Assembly: GCF_009498235.1 (NCBI RefSeq)
Contig: NZ_CP044205.1
Span: 2,605,389 to 2,669,388, forward strand
Length of the DNA: 64,000 bases
Source of the DNA: Candidatus Methylospira mobilis
Lineage (GTDB): Bacteria > Pseudomonadota > Gammaproteobacteria > Methylococcales > Methylococcaceae
Direction of reading: 5' to 3'
Shown here piece after piece: positions 18,401 through 27,308 of the stretch (positions are counted from its first letter, which is position 1; every line of letters starts with the position of its first letter). The position numbers were made by a program, and so were the translations under genes. The notes under the pieces are model-generated. The model made no database searches, had not been told where the DNA came from, and saw only the letters and a list, made by a program, of their open reading frames with translations.

Positions 18401-19156
18401 GCGCGCATCATCCCATGCCGCCCACGCCGCAAACAGCTCGCGCGGATCGGTTGCCGCAGTTTCCAGCCCTTTGACCTCGGTTAACTCAAGCAACGGTTTG
18501 ACCGTAGCGCTCAAAGCCTGCGGCGACGCGGCTATCTTAACCACCGCGCGCGCTTCCGCCTCGCTCAGCGTATAAAAGAAAGTTCGCCAGTAATCGCGCA
18601 CCACTTCGTTGAGCAGTTCCAGGTCTGAGGTATTCACCTCCTGTTTGAACAAACTGCCGCTGTCGAACGCGTGTTGTTGCAACATGCGGTTGCACCAGCC
18701 GTGTATGGTGTAAACAGCGGCCTCGTCCATCCACAGCGCAGAGATTTCCAGCAGCCGCGCGCAGCCCGGCCATTGCGTTTCGGCGTAGCTGCTTTTAACG
18801 CCTCGCAGAAACTCATCCCCCTCTTCCCTGCCCCGGAAACAGGCAGCGGCCTGCGTCAAACGCGCGCGTATGCGATCGCGCAGCTCCCGCGTCGCGGCTT
18901 CGGTGAAGGTGACCACCAGGATATCGGGAGGCAGCAGCGCCCGATCGAAACGCGCATTTTCGCTGCCGTGTCCCAGCACCAGACGGATATACAACGCGGC
19001 AATAATCCAGGTCTTGCCGGTGCCGGCGCTGGCTTCGATCAAACGCGTACCCAATAAGGGAAAATCCAGCGGGTTCAGTTTTTGACGGTTGTCGGGAGGA
19101 TTTATTGATAGATGATTCATTATCTGAGCTGCGTCGCCAGTCGCAATTAGCGCCAA
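15419..19156 (-). CDS. recB: Exodeoxyribonuclease V subunit beta (RecB)
   Basis: RecB is the 3'-5' helicase-nuclease of RecBCD, which processes double-strand breaks. UvrD-type helicase motifs are seen in order: Walker A IEASAGTGKTWIIAALYIRL, motif Ia VVTFTEAATRELRDRI, motif II ALIDEFQDTDPLQYRIF, motif III-like QAIYSFRGADIHTY, and motifs V/VI near IHKSKGLEYPLVFLP and MRLLYVALTRA. The C-terminal nuclease domain has LVFEHDNRFYVVDYKFNALG with the catalytic D and K. The frame is 1245 residues; an internal ATG at 19120 (MNHLSINPPD) is the likelier start. No recC or recD is in the window. Confidence 0.95.
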   Translation of the reverse strand: MALIATGDAAQIMNHLSINPPDNRQKLNPLDFPLLGTRLIEASAGTGKTWIIAALYIRLVLGHGSENARFDRALLPPDILVVTFTEAATRELRDRIRARLTQAAACFRGREEGDEFLRGVKSSYAETQWPGCARLLEISALWMDEAAVYTIHGWCNRMLQQHAFDSGSLFKQEVNTSDLELLNEVVRDYWRTFFYTLSEAEARAVVKIAASPQALSATVKPLLELTEVKGLETAATDPRELFAAWAAWDDARNALERQAQQTWRNAQAEIEALLRAASEQGWLHGNSYRKNTFEQRLNDFAGWAGGGARPKAEWFGRFAQTRFGMNARHKDKLPQHAAFVAVDTLLQCESEEPDFTREVIVHAALWVRERYSREKQRRARMDFNDMLTRLDRTLQSDSGEQLAAVIRKQYPVALIDEFQDTDPLQYRIFKRIYQPDSCCQGLGCLLIGDPKQAIYSFRGADIHTYLQAHADTAGRHYTLDTNFRSTAGLVAAVNRIFQHAEHRDKGAFLFKNAAANPVAFHPVAAQGVDQALIVNGKAVAPMTFLHWGADQEKPVSSTAYRQYMAQAAATDMVRLLNLSARGGAGFSGKTGIQPLKPSAIAILVRTRKEAKAMQAALAQRQLRSVYLSEGDSVFNSREALDLLFWLKAAAEPRDERKVRAALATATLDLSLPELEVLNCDESAWERQLERFRQYQLRWQKDGVLPMIRSLLSDYRVSSRLMNSSADSGGERSLTNLLHLAELLQKTAAHLDGEQALIRYLAEAMAAAQADGGLSSDEATIRLESDAELIKIITIHKSKGLEYPLVFLPFIASFREVTAQYSSYYRYHDDDDALRVDLSRDETARAKNDFERLQEDMRLLYVALTRAKHQCRLGVAPLKNMQNSALGYLLGWEKDAAPSNLPKQLGVLAGGSGVIAVDAAPEPDNTPYNASTCAVGAGAPAVRTATANIPDAWWIASYSALRLEAETDANERGVDAAETAHDDKWLDESASDTVENRSLDALTLARTGIHALPRGAEPGTAIHELMETSARQGFREPTGKELEKFCRGIGWESWTDILRKSLADWLHMPLLADAAISLSGLQRHAYQPELEFLLPVHGLDLRQLDALVTRHTFDGRARPRLQHTILKGMLKGYIDLVFEHDNRFYVVDYKFNALGDSDAAYNREELENVMLQKRYDLQYVIYLLALHRQLKARMGATYNYDTHIGGALYLFLRGSSGPRQGRVCDCPPKTLIEALDVMLTGRACPA

Positions 19157-19219
19157 TCAGGTTTAATTATAACTTTTAACTCGAAGTTTGGCGTATGTAA
19201 CTGATATAACTGGCTAACA

Positions 19220-20152
19220 GTGTTGCACACTAATATCCGCTCATCAAGCATGAGCATCGTAAGCGTGATGACTCCTGAGACTCTGATCGCAAAACTTTCA
19301 CAAACTTATGCTAAATTCGGACAAACAATGAATTGTCCGCCATGTTTGAATTTATGCCTATGTCTTGCCGGCTTAACTCTCCGCCCTACAGGGCGAATCC
19401 AGCACATTGCCTCGACCAGACGGTTGCGGTTCTACATCGCCCCGTCGGCAGTGAAAGCCGCAGGCAATAAGGTCGTCGCTCATCCGCTGGCGCTTGTACT
19501 GTTGCGTAAACTGCTGCTGGCTTACTTCTCCTTTGCCGTGGTGATTACCGGCATCCAGATGTTCATGGAATATCATCATACCCGACAGGAAATTCTTAAC
19601 ACGCTGCAATCGTTGGCCGCCACCTTCGCTCCCGGCGCGGAATCGGCACTGTGGGAGTTTCAGGAAGCGCTTCTCAAATCGATGGCAAACGGCATCGGAA
19701 CTCATCCGCCGGTAGCGCGGGTGGATATCATCGACCTGGACGGCAGCCTCAACGTTTCATGGCAAGCTGCGCCCGATCAGCAACCGTCCTCCACGCTGTT
19801 CGCGCAACAAACCTTGCTGCATGCCCATGGCGGCAACAACAAGGAACTCGGCTACCTGTGCATCGCGTCCAGCGACGCAATGCTGGTGTCGCGCACGAAA
19901 GAAACCCTGCTCTCGTTCGCCGTCAATATTTCGGCCCAGTTGCTGTTTCTCGGTCTGGTGCTCTGGCTGCAGGCGCGGAAGCTGCTGGTCAAACCGCTGG
20001 CCGAATTTTCGGCCCAGGTGCGCACGCTGTCCGGCAGCGGACAAGGGCGGCCTATCAGCCTTGGATCAAGCGAAGTAACCGAGATCAACACGCTGCAGCA
20101 AGGGTTCAACCAGCTCATTTTGCAGGGTGTAAAGCCAGCCGCGAGGCCATAA
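19220..20152 (+). pseudogene. Truncated membrane sensor protein (periplasmic domain plus HAMP-like region only)
   Basis: The protein has one membrane segment around LRKLLLAYFSFAVVITGIQM, a periplasmic domain (ESALWEFQEALLKSMANGIG) and a second membrane segment (NISAQLLFLGLVLWLQARKL). A HAMP-like stretch VKPLAEFSAQVRTLSGSGQG follows and the frame then stops. Proteins with this front half normally continue into a histidine kinase or GGDEF domain, which is missing; the following bases hold only IS-like debris. I read it as a 3'-truncated remnant. The start is uncertain: 19220, 19250 and 19328 are all possible and none has a good ribosome-binding site. Confidence 0.6.
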
Positions 20153-20234
20153 AATCTTTAGCATACTTATTTTTTCCGAATTCTGCGTTCACCCCTCTAT
20201 GCGCCGAGCAGAATATTGCAATTAAATCTCATTC

Positions 20235-20461
20235 ATGACTCCCTCTTCGCTCTATCAGGCCTATTTTCCGCCTAACGGGGTGTCCACTTCTAGACCATGA
20301 CAGAATACCGCCGTTGCTTGACGATGATGCGTCTGTCCGGAATGAGACAGCCTTTCCCACCCACCCAGCTTTGGGGCAAACTGGAGGCGCATCAAAACAA
20401 TGAGATCAAGCTAAACGCTGAATCGGTAGCAGTCAGTACGGTGTCGCATATATCAGGATAG
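20235..20461 (+). pseudogene. Possible IS21-type istA-end / istB-start remnant
   Basis: A short frame ending YQAYFPPNGVSTSRP stops in an ATGA overlap (20297-20300) with a second frame that begins MTEYRRCLTMMRLSGM and runs 54 codons. An istA/istB overlap of this kind, and the LRLSGM-like segment, recall IS21 elements. The evidence is thin. Apart from this and the 50-codon frame at 20610, the gap 20153-20843 shows nothing I recognise. Confidence 0.25.
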
Positions 20462-20609
20462 AAAAGTCACGTCTGACACCGTCTTGCATCGGAAATGACC
20501 AAAACCTGGCCGATAGCAGGATTACGGCTAGCACTATGTGCGATGCCGTACAGACCATTCCCAATCTTGCCGCTAAATTGTTTTTCAGCCTAATGTGGAA
20601 TGAGGCTCC

Positions 20610-20762
20610 ATGTATGTATATCCACAATATCCGGGTCGATCCTTGCTGGCTCTTGTGATAGGAAAGTTGATTTTGCTGATACCTGGGTTTTTAGATTTAT
20701 CCGTGGCCGTGTATCCCATCGTAGGTGGCGTATTGGGACCGATGCAGCATACTTCACTATAA
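20610..20762 (+). CDS. Small hydrophobic ORF, 50 aa
   Basis: An ATG-initiated 50-codon frame encodes a hydrophobic peptide with LLALVIGKLILLIPGFLDLS, which could span the membrane once. It lies 82 bases before the MlaE-like gene on the same strand. There is no convincing ribosome-binding site and I recognise no family. It may be chance. Confidence 0.22.
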   Translation: MYVYPQYPGRSLLALVIGKLILLIPGFLDLSVAVYPIVGGVLGPMQHTSL

Positions 20763-20843
20763 AGTGATGATAGTACTAAGGACCGAAGCCTCGCTGTTTT
20801 GGAGCGGTTTTCTGTTTGATGCCCTTTTTCCAACGGGAACGCC

Positions 20844-21980
20844 ATGACAGAAAAAATTCCGTGTGCGATCGATGTCAGCCTTAAAGAGAATACCTTGGAG
20901 GCTGCTTTTGTGGGTGATTGGATTTTGGATGCGGAAAATCCGCCGCTTCAAACCCTATATGCCCAACTGGAAAAACCTTCGAATATCGAGAGGCTGGTTT
21001 TCTCGACGGCGCGCTTGGGCGAATGGGATAGCCTGTTGATGACGGAATTGATCCGCCTGATCGAGCATGGCGCAAGACAAAACATCAGCGTCGACATAAC
21101 GACTTTGCCCGCCGGGATTCAGGGGCTGTTAAGCCTGGTTTACGCAGTACCTGAACGGGCCGAGACACGGCAGGCGCCGCTTCATTCCCGGTGGCAGGCG
21201 GATTTGGGCAATGCCGCCTTGCGCTTTAGTAAAGACGCTGAAGCGTTTATCGTTTTTATCGGCGAGCTTGCCCAGAGTGCGTTTGACGCCGTAATTGGCA
21301 AAGCGCGATTTCGTTCTATCGATTTTTGGCTGTATATCCGGGAATGCGGGCCATCGGCCTTTCCCATCATTACCTTGATTAGCGTATTGATCGGCTTGAT
21401 TCTGGCTTTTGTGGGTTCGGTGCAATTGACCTTGTTCGGCGCGGAAATTTATATAGCGGATATGGTGGGTTTGGGCATGACCAGGGATATGGGCGGTTTG
21501 ATGGCGGCTATCATTATGACGGGGCGCAGCAGCTCGACCTTCGCGGCCGAATTGGGCAGCATGCAGGTCAACAGCGAGATCGACGCGCTCAAGTCCATGG
21601 GTTTTGAGCCTATGACGTTTCTGGTATTGCCGCGCATGCTGGCGCTGGTTTTGATGTTGCCGCTGTTATGCCTTTATGCCGATTTCATGGGGATGCTGGG
21701 CGGCGCGCTAGTGACCGTGAGTTTTTTCGATATGGCGTTTGTGCAATATTTCGATCGTACTGTGGCGGCGGTGCATATCAAGGATATCGCCATGGGTGTA
21801 GTCAAGTGCTCTGTCTACGGCTTGCTGATCGCGCTGTCGGGTTGCCAACGCGGCATGCAATGCGGACGAAGCGCGTCGGCGGTAGGCGAGGCCACCACTT
21901 CCGCCGTGGTCACCGGCATAGTTTTCATTGTCGTTGCCGATGCGCTGATGACCATGATCTGCAAGCGATTAGGTTTGTAA
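20844..21980 (+). CDS. MlaE-family lipid ABC transporter permease with N-terminal STAS-like domain
   Basis: This is the inner-membrane permease of an Mla/Ttg2-type system that moves phospholipids between the membranes. The first 110 or so residues form a soluble STAS-like domain (VFSTARLGEWDSLLMTELIR), followed by the MlaE permease with ECGPSAFPIITLISVLIG and MTGRSSSTFAAELGSMQVN. The protein has 378 residues, matching the long STAS-fused type. The ATPase gene follows after 2 bases, then the MCE protein; no mlaC-like gene follows. Confidence 0.88.
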   Translation: MTEKIPCAIDVSLKENTLEAAFVGDWILDAENPPLQTLYAQLEKPSNIERLVFSTARLGEWDSLLMTELIRLIEHGARQNISVDITTLPAGIQGLLSLVYAVPERAETRQAPLHSRWQADLGNAALRFSKDAEAFIVFIGELAQSAFDAVIGKARFRSIDFWLYIRECGPSAFPIITLISVLIGLILAFVGSVQLTLFGAEIYIADMVGLGMTRDMGGLMAAIIMTGRSSSTFAAELGSMQVNSEIDALKSMGFEPMTFLVLPRMLALVLMLPLLCLYADFMGMLGGALVTVSFFDMAFVQYFDRTVAAVHIKDIAMGVVKCSVYGLLIALSGCQRGMQCGRSASAVGEATTSAVVTGIVFIVVADALMTMICKRLGL

Positions 21981-21982
21981 CG

Positions 21983-22753
21983 ATGGGTAAACCGTGCCTG
22001 ACCATAAAAAATCTGAACATGGCATACGGCGATGTCGTCATTCAACGTGATCTCAATTTCACCATTGAGCGCGGCGATATTTTCGTCATCATGGGCGGCA
22101 GCGGTTGCGGTAAAAGCACATTGTTGATGCATCTGATCGGCTTAATGCAGCCGGTCAAGGGCGAGGTGTTTTATGGCGAAGAAAATCTATGGCAAGTGGA
22201 TGCCGATGCCAGGAAACGAATTTTGCGCCGCACCGGTGTGTTGTTTCAAAGCGGTGCATTGTTGAGCTCCATGACCTTATTCGAGAATGTAGCTTTGCTG
22301 CTTACAGAATATACACATCTGGACGCCGAACGGATACGCGACATCGTCGCCTACAAACTGGCCTTGGTCGGTTTGGCAGGCTTTGAAGCGTATTATCCGG
22401 CGGAACTCAGTGGCGGCATGCAAAAGCGCGCCGGCTTGTCACGGGCCATGGCTCTGGATCCGGAAATTTTGTTTTTCGATGAACCATCGGCCGGGCTGGA
22501 TCCGATCACAGCCAAGCTGATGGATGACTTGATCCGGAATCTTCGCGATCATCTCGGCGCAACTATCGTAATGGTCACCCACGAGCTGGACAGCATCCTG
22601 GCCATCGGCGACAACTCGGTATTTCTTGACACCGAAACCAAGACCATCATTGCCGGAGGTCCGCCAAAACAGCTCCTGGCCGAGTCCAAAGACCCAAAAA
22701 TCATCCGTTTTCTCACTCGCGATGAAACGGCCGGCCGGCAAGCTGAAACTTGA
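21983..22753 (+). CDS. MlaF-like ABC transporter ATP-binding protein
   Basis: The 256-residue ATPase of the Mla-type transporter has Walker A GGSGCGKST, signature ELSGGMQKRAGLSRAMALDP and Walker B EILFFDEPSAGLDP. I start it at ATG 21983 (MGKPCLTIKNLNMAYGDVVI), 2 bases after the permease stop. A longer frame from 21668 lies inside the permease gene and is not the start. The order permease, ATPase, MCE protein supports one complex. Confidence 0.92.
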   Translation: MGKPCLTIKNLNMAYGDVVIQRDLNFTIERGDIFVIMGGSGCGKSTLLMHLIGLMQPVKGEVFYGEENLWQVDADARKRILRRTGVLFQSGALLSSMTLFENVALLLTEYTHLDAERIRDIVAYKLALVGLAGFEAYYPAELSGGMQKRAGLSRAMALDPEILFFDEPSAGLDPITAKLMDDLIRNLRDHLGATIVMVTHELDSILAIGDNSVFLDTETKTIIAGGPPKQLLAESKDPKIIRFLTRDETAGRQAET

Positions 22754-22772
22754 TGCCGGGATAAAGAAACAT

Positions 22773-23738
22773 ATGAGCAAACCGGTCAACCCCTATAGCA
22801 TTGGCGTATTTCTGGTCGGCGCGCTGGCTCTGGCGGTAATAGCTCTGCTGATCTTCGGCGGCGGCCAATTTCTCAAGACAAAAGAGGAATACGTTATTTA
22901 TTTCGACTCCGCCTTGAACGGTCTCAAAATCGGCGCGCCGGTTACCCTGGAGGGCGTGCAGATTGGCGCCGTTATTGAAATCGCGCTGGAGTTCGATCAA
23001 CAGACAACACATATTATTAAACCGGTAGTCATCGAGATTAATCAGGAATTGATGCTTCGTTCCAATGGATTGTCTTTGCAGGCCGCTTCTTCCACGGAAG
23101 AAAGCCGGAGAAATGTCAAACAGTTGATCGACGCAGGCCTCAGGGCTCAACTGAAAACTCAAAGTATGCTGACCGGGCTATTGTATGTGGAATTCAACTT
23201 TCATCGTAACGACGCGATTAAATTATCCAAATTTAAATATAAAAACCTGGAGGAACTGCCTTCCGTGCAAAGCACGGAAGATAAAATCATGGACACTGCC
23301 GATGAAATTATGGCTAAATTCCGCAATCTGCCCATAGAAGCCATCGCTAACGATCTGGCGGCGACTTTAAAATCGTTCCGCGAGATCGCCACCTCGGAAG
23401 ACGTTAAACAAGATCGTGCAGCCTTGAATAAAACGCTGTTGGAAACCGAAAAACTGGTCTCCAGGATGGATTTGGCAACGAATGATATACGCACGATGGT
23501 GCAGCAGTTTACCCGCGATTCCAGGCCGGTTATGATTGCGACTGAAAAGACTCTTGACACCGCTAAAAGCGTATTACTGGAATTCAACCGTTCGCTGTAC
23601 GCCATGGAAGCCTTGGCCGAGCCTGATGCGCCGCTATTGCAATCGCTGGAAGAGTTACGCGGCGCGGCCCAATCGGCCAGGAATCTGACCGATTACCTGG
23701 AGCAACACCCTGAAGCGATCATCTTCGGAAAGCGGTAA
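22773..23738 (+). CDS. MCE/MlaD-family substrate-binding protein
   Basis: An inner-membrane-anchored lipid-binding MCE protein. One N-terminal membrane segment (IGVFLVGALALAVIALLIFG) is followed by the MCE domain with YFDSALNGLKIGAPVTLEGV and GLRAQLKTQSMLTGLLYVEF. A long helical C-terminal region follows, which in related proteins forms a tunnel across the periplasm. I start at ATG 22773 (MSKPVNPYSIG, 321 residues), because upstream codons overlap the ATPase gene. It is the last gene of the operon. Confidence 0.9.
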   Translation: MSKPVNPYSIGVFLVGALALAVIALLIFGGGQFLKTKEEYVIYFDSALNGLKIGAPVTLEGVQIGAVIEIALEFDQQTTHIIKPVVIEINQELMLRSNGLSLQAASSTEESRRNVKQLIDAGLRAQLKTQSMLTGLLYVEFNFHRNDAIKLSKFKYKNLEELPSVQSTEDKIMDTADEIMAKFRNLPIEAIANDLAATLKSFREIATSEDVKQDRAALNKTLLETEKLVSRMDLATNDIRTMVQQFTRDSRPVMIATEKTLDTAKSVLLEFNRSLYAMEALAEPDAPLLQSLEELRGAAQSARNLTDYLEQHPEAIIFGKR

Positions 23739-23827
23739 AAGCGGGCGAAATTATTTCGCGCGGGTTGCTGAGGCTGCTCCCTCCTGTCATCCTGCATGAG
23801 ACAAACAACCGCTCACATCCGCTCAAT

Positions 23828-24217
23828 TCAAAACCAGCCAAGGCGTTTGCAAGCACCATACACGATGTACACGCCAAGACAGCAAACAAACAGACCAAAG
23901 ATGAGACGGAGCGGCGGCCCTGCAATCTGGTTTGCGAAATAGGCGCCAATCCATGCGCCAAGTAACATAGTCGCGGCAAGAATAACTGCAGCTCGTATAT
24001 CAACGTTTCCATGCCGGTAATATTCGAAAGCTGCGGCGAATCCGATAGGCGGAAGCAACACAGCAAGGCTAGTTCCCGTCGCCATGTGCTGAGAAAAACC
24101 AGCCCAGTAAATAAGTGCCGGTACGGTGACGATTCCGCCGCCTATACCAAAGAAGCCGGCAGATACACCGCTGAGCACACCGATAATCACGAATATAATC
24201 CATGGCGGCATCCGCAA
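23828..24217 (-). CDS. TauE/SafE-family permease, short form
   Basis: The 129-residue membrane protein has SGVSAGFFGIGGGIVTVPAL and LLGAWIGAYFANQIAGPPLR, the repeat unit of TauE/SafE sulfite- and anion-exporter proteins. It is about half the usual length. Short forms that pair as dimers exist, but truncation is also possible. Convergent with the MCE gene. A link with the sulfonate genes 10 kb away is only suggestive. Confidence 0.8.
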   Translation of the reverse strand: MRMPPWIIFVIIGVLSGVSAGFFGIGGGIVTVPALIYWAGFSQHMATGTSLAVLLPPIGFAAAFEYYRHGNVDIRAAVILAATMLLGAWIGAYFANQIAGPPLRLIFGLFVCCLGVYIVYGACKRLGWF

Positions 24218-24349
24218 TATCCTTTAATATTAAGGTAACGCTTAAAACTTTACAGTGTTCTCTCCACTTTGATTAAGCGTGACGAGACAAAAGGAACAGC
24301 AACCCCTCACCCTGTTACTCCGTCCAGGGGAAAAAAGTCAATAGCTCTC

Positions 24350-25327
24350 TCATGCAGATTGATGCTGCGTGCTTACCGACGCGTTTTTTTGATGAACATC
24401 CACGGCGGTTCCAAAATAATTAGCGTAAATGACATCATGAATGCGTCCCAGTTCGATCTGCAATTCGTCGATAAACCGCGTCAATGCTTCCTGCTCCAAT
24501 AATTCCGGCTGCGCCTGGTCTATCATCTGCTTGAGCGGCAGTAAAACCCCCAGTACCGGGGCGCTGCGCGGCAGGCGCTGCAAACAGGCCGCGACATCGC
24601 TCAGGCAAAAGTAAAACGAACGCGGGAACTGCCGATTTTGCAGCAGAAACTTCAGCACGTCGTCGGACTTGACCGCCGCCTGCATATGACGCCGGTACAT
24701 CTGGTACGCGGTCAGCGACTTCAGAACGCTCATCCACAATATATTTTCGAACGGGCGCAAGGCCGGATGCGCCAGGTTGGACGACTGCACGTCGATAATG
24801 CGCGTGGTCATGTCGGCGCGTTCCAGATTCAAGCCGATGGTCATGAATTCATAACCGTCGTCATGGCTCATGCCGCCGGCCAATACGCCAACGATTTGCT
24901 GTACGCGCAGAATGATTTCATTCAGAAACGAGAAACGCCGCTTGGCCGACAGGCCTTCCGAAACCTGGGATTGCGCATGAAGAAACAGCTCGTTAATCTG
25001 CTCCCAGGCCTCGCGAGGAATAATATCGCGCACCGAGCGCGCATTTTCGCGCGCCCAGCGGCAGGAAGAAAGTATGGAACCCGGATTGTCGCCGTCGGCC
25101 AGCATGAATTTTACAACATGCGCTTCGTCCGGCTGCGCATTGCTTGCGCCAAACAAGGCATCGCAGCCGGTTATCGCAATCAGCGACGCCCAGCCCGGTC
25201 TGGCATGCTGCGGTAAATCCAGCAACAGACTGCTGTTGACATCGACCAGCCGCGCGGTATTCTCGGCGCGCTCCAGATAACGCGCCATCCAGTACAGGTT
25301 TTCCGCGACACGTGCAAGCGTAGACAT
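24350..25327 (-). CDS. Alpha-E domain-containing protein
   Basis: The 325-residue helical protein begins MSTLARVAENLYWMARYLER, the hallmark of the alpha-E family, with AENTARLVDVNSSLLLDLPQ next. Alpha-E proteins accompany circularly permuted ATP-grasp ligases and transglutaminase-like proteins in a conserved group thought to make or process a peptide-like product; the exact function is unknown. The ATP-grasp gene ends 1 base before this start (TGATATG at 25331-25325), so the two are coupled. Confidence 0.92.
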   Translation of the reverse strand: MSTLARVAENLYWMARYLERAENTARLVDVNSSLLLDLPQHARPGWASLIAITGCDALFGASNAQPDEAHVVKFMLADGDNPGSILSSCRWARENARSVRDIIPREAWEQINELFLHAQSQVSEGLSAKRRFSFLNEIILRVQQIVGVLAGGMSHDDGYEFMTIGLNLERADMTTRIIDVQSSNLAHPALRPFENILWMSVLKSLTAYQMYRRHMQAAVKSDDVLKFLLQNRQFPRSFYFCLSDVAACLQRLPRSAPVLGVLLPLKQMIDQAQPELLEQEALTRFIDELQIELGRIHDVIYANYFGTAVDVHQKNASVSTQHQSA

Positions 25328-25328
25328 A

Positions 25329-26780
25329 TCAATTCACTCCCAAATCAACTATCCAGGTATCCTTGCTGCCGCCGCCCTGCGAGGAGTTCACTACCGTCGA
25401 GCCTTTCTTCAACGCTACCCGCGTCAAGCCGCCGTTGGTAACGTAGGTATCCTGTCCGGACAACACGAAAGGTCTCAAATCGAGATGGCGCGGCTCTACC
25501 TTGTCGTTAATCAGCGTTGGGGCGGTAGATAACAGCAAAAGCGGTTGCGCGATGTAATTGCGCGGGTCTCGACGTATCAGTTCGGCGAACTCATCCAGCT
25601 CCCGCTGCGTAGCCCTGGGGCCGATCAACATGCCGTACCCGCCAGATTCATTCGCGGGCTTGACCACCAGCTGATCGAGATGATCGAGAACATAGCGGCA
25701 CTCGTCTGGAACCACGCAGCGATAGGAGGGCACATTCGGCAGTATTGCCTCTTCGCCCAGATAGTATTTAATAATTTCGGGCACATAAGTATAAACCACT
25801 TTATCGTCGGCCACGCCGGCGCCCGGCGCATTGGCGAGCGCGACGGTGCCGTGCTTCCAGGCGCGCATCAAACCGGCAACGCCCAGCACGGAAGACGGGT
25901 CGAAAGCCTCCGGGTCCAGAAACAGGTCGTCGATGCGACGGTAGATCACATCCACGCGCTCCAGCCCTTCTATGGTGCGCATATACACCACATCGTCGTC
26001 GCCAACCACCAGATCACTGCCTTCGACCAGTTCCACGCCCATTTGTTGAGCAAGATAGGCATGCTCGAAATAGGCGGAGTTATAGATGCCGGGCGTCAAT
26101 ACAATGACATTGGGCGCATCCGCACGCGGGGACAAGGAAACCAGGCACTGGTATAGTTTCGACGGATAATCGTCTATCGGTGCGATATTGTAATCTTCGA
26201 ACAACTCCGGCAATACCCGCTTCATAACGTGCCGGTTTTCCAGCATGTAGGAAACGCCGGAAGGCACCCGCAGATTATCTTCCAACACATAAATGGTGCC
26301 GTCGCTGTCGCGCACCAGGTCCGATCCGCAGACATGCGCCCAAACGCCTTGCGGCGGATTAACGCCGACGCACTCGGGACGGAAGTTCTTGGAGTCCGCC
26401 AGCAGTTCGGCCGGAAACACGCCGTCCCTGACGATACGCTGTTCGTGATACAGATCGTCGATAAATAGATTGAGCGCTTTAACACGCTGCCGCAGACCGC
26501 GCTCCACCCGCCGCCATTCCCGCAGCGAAATGATGCGGGGAATAATGTCGAACGGCCAGGCTCTGTCTATCGACCCTTCCGACTCGGAGTACACCGTAAA
26601 GGTAATGCCCATGCTGAGAATCGCGGCGTCAGCCGTAGCTTTTCTTTCCTGCAACTCCGCTTCGGAAAGGCTGTCCAGATGAGCAAGCAAGCGCTCCAGG
26701 CCTGCTCTCGGCGTGCCGTTTTCGCAAATCAATTCGTCGAAAAAGCCGTTTACCTGATAATTCTGCCAGGATATGGTCAT
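25329..26780 (-). CDS. Circularly permuted type 2 ATP-grasp protein
   Basis: The 483-residue protein has the family pattern: AWPFDIIPRIISLREWRRVE, RPECVGVNPPQGVWAHVCGS, LEDNLRVPSGVSYMLENR, and the ATP-grasp region QLVVKPANESGGYGMLIGPR. These enzymes are predicted to join carboxylates to amines with ATP. Partner genes are alpha-E just downstream and Anbu 0.5 kb upstream on the opposite strand. The DUF2126 transglutaminase-type gene of this group lies at the far right of the window. Confidence 0.93.
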   Translation of the reverse strand: MTISWQNYQVNGFFDELICENGTPRAGLERLLAHLDSLSEAELQERKATADAAILSMGITFTVYSESEGSIDRAWPFDIIPRIISLREWRRVERGLRQRVKALNLFIDDLYHEQRIVRDGVFPAELLADSKNFRPECVGVNPPQGVWAHVCGSDLVRDSDGTIYVLEDNLRVPSGVSYMLENRHVMKRVLPELFEDYNIAPIDDYPSKLYQCLVSLSPRADAPNVIVLTPGIYNSAYFEHAYLAQQMGVELVEGSDLVVGDDDVVYMRTIEGLERVDVIYRRIDDLFLDPEAFDPSSVLGVAGLMRAWKHGTVALANAPGAGVADDKVVYTYVPEIIKYYLGEEAILPNVPSYRCVVPDECRYVLDHLDQLVVKPANESGGYGMLIGPRATQRELDEFAELIRRDPRNYIAQPLLLLSTAPTLINDKVEPRHLDLRPFVLSGQDTYVTNGGLTRVALKKGSTVVNSSQGGGSKDTWIVDLGVN

Positions 26781-26816
26781 GCGCTTGCCGCCTCGTATAA
26801 GTTCATTATGGTGAAT

Positions 26817-27029
26817 TCAAGCAAAATACAGGCCGTGCCGGATAAAGGTGAATATAACAAGCACGGCGATGATCGTTGCCCTGCCCGTTATAACGATCAA
26901 GAGCACATACGCACTATAATGGTGCTCACGCATCTTCATGGACATGTGCGGTGCAAAGGAACCGGGCAAAGCCTTTATAACGTGCTTGTCATTGCCCTCA
27001 TTATCAGGTCTTGTATTAATGAAGAGCAT
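26817..27029 (-). CDS. Possible small membrane protein
   Basis: The 528-base gap between the ATP-grasp and Anbu genes holds one frame with a membrane-spanning end, YVLLIVITGRATIIAVLVIF followed by TFIRHGLYFA. Starts at 27029, 26945, 26939 and 26933 are possible and none has a clear ribosome-binding site. I do not recognise it. The rest of the gap shows nothing. Confidence 0.25.
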   Translation of the reverse strand: MLFINTRPDNEGNDKHVIKALPGSFAPHMSMKMREHHYSAYVLLIVITGRATIIAVLVIFTFIRHGLYFA

Positions 27030-27308
27030 AAGAGAAGATATAGGTTCAGCATTGATAAACGTTCAGTACCACTCCATCGAGAGGGACGGGCAGATAAGGG
27101 CCTGAGATGAACGGAGACCATCTGTAGCGAGGATGACATAACCTGGCTTCCTCTGCGGGGTTTACGGCAAGTTGACGGATCGGCCTTCTCCCGCTGGCTG
27201 ATAAATCGACACGCTTCCGCTCATCTCGACTGCCTTACCGGCAAACCCGGAACCGGTAGCTGAATGGTTACCCGGCGTTTTACTTATCTTTAATTTTAAG
27301 GAAGCTTG

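Noticed and set aside
21668-21982. Upstream extension of the MlaF-like ORF
   Set aside because: Lies inside the permease gene in another phase; the domain begins only at ATG 21983.
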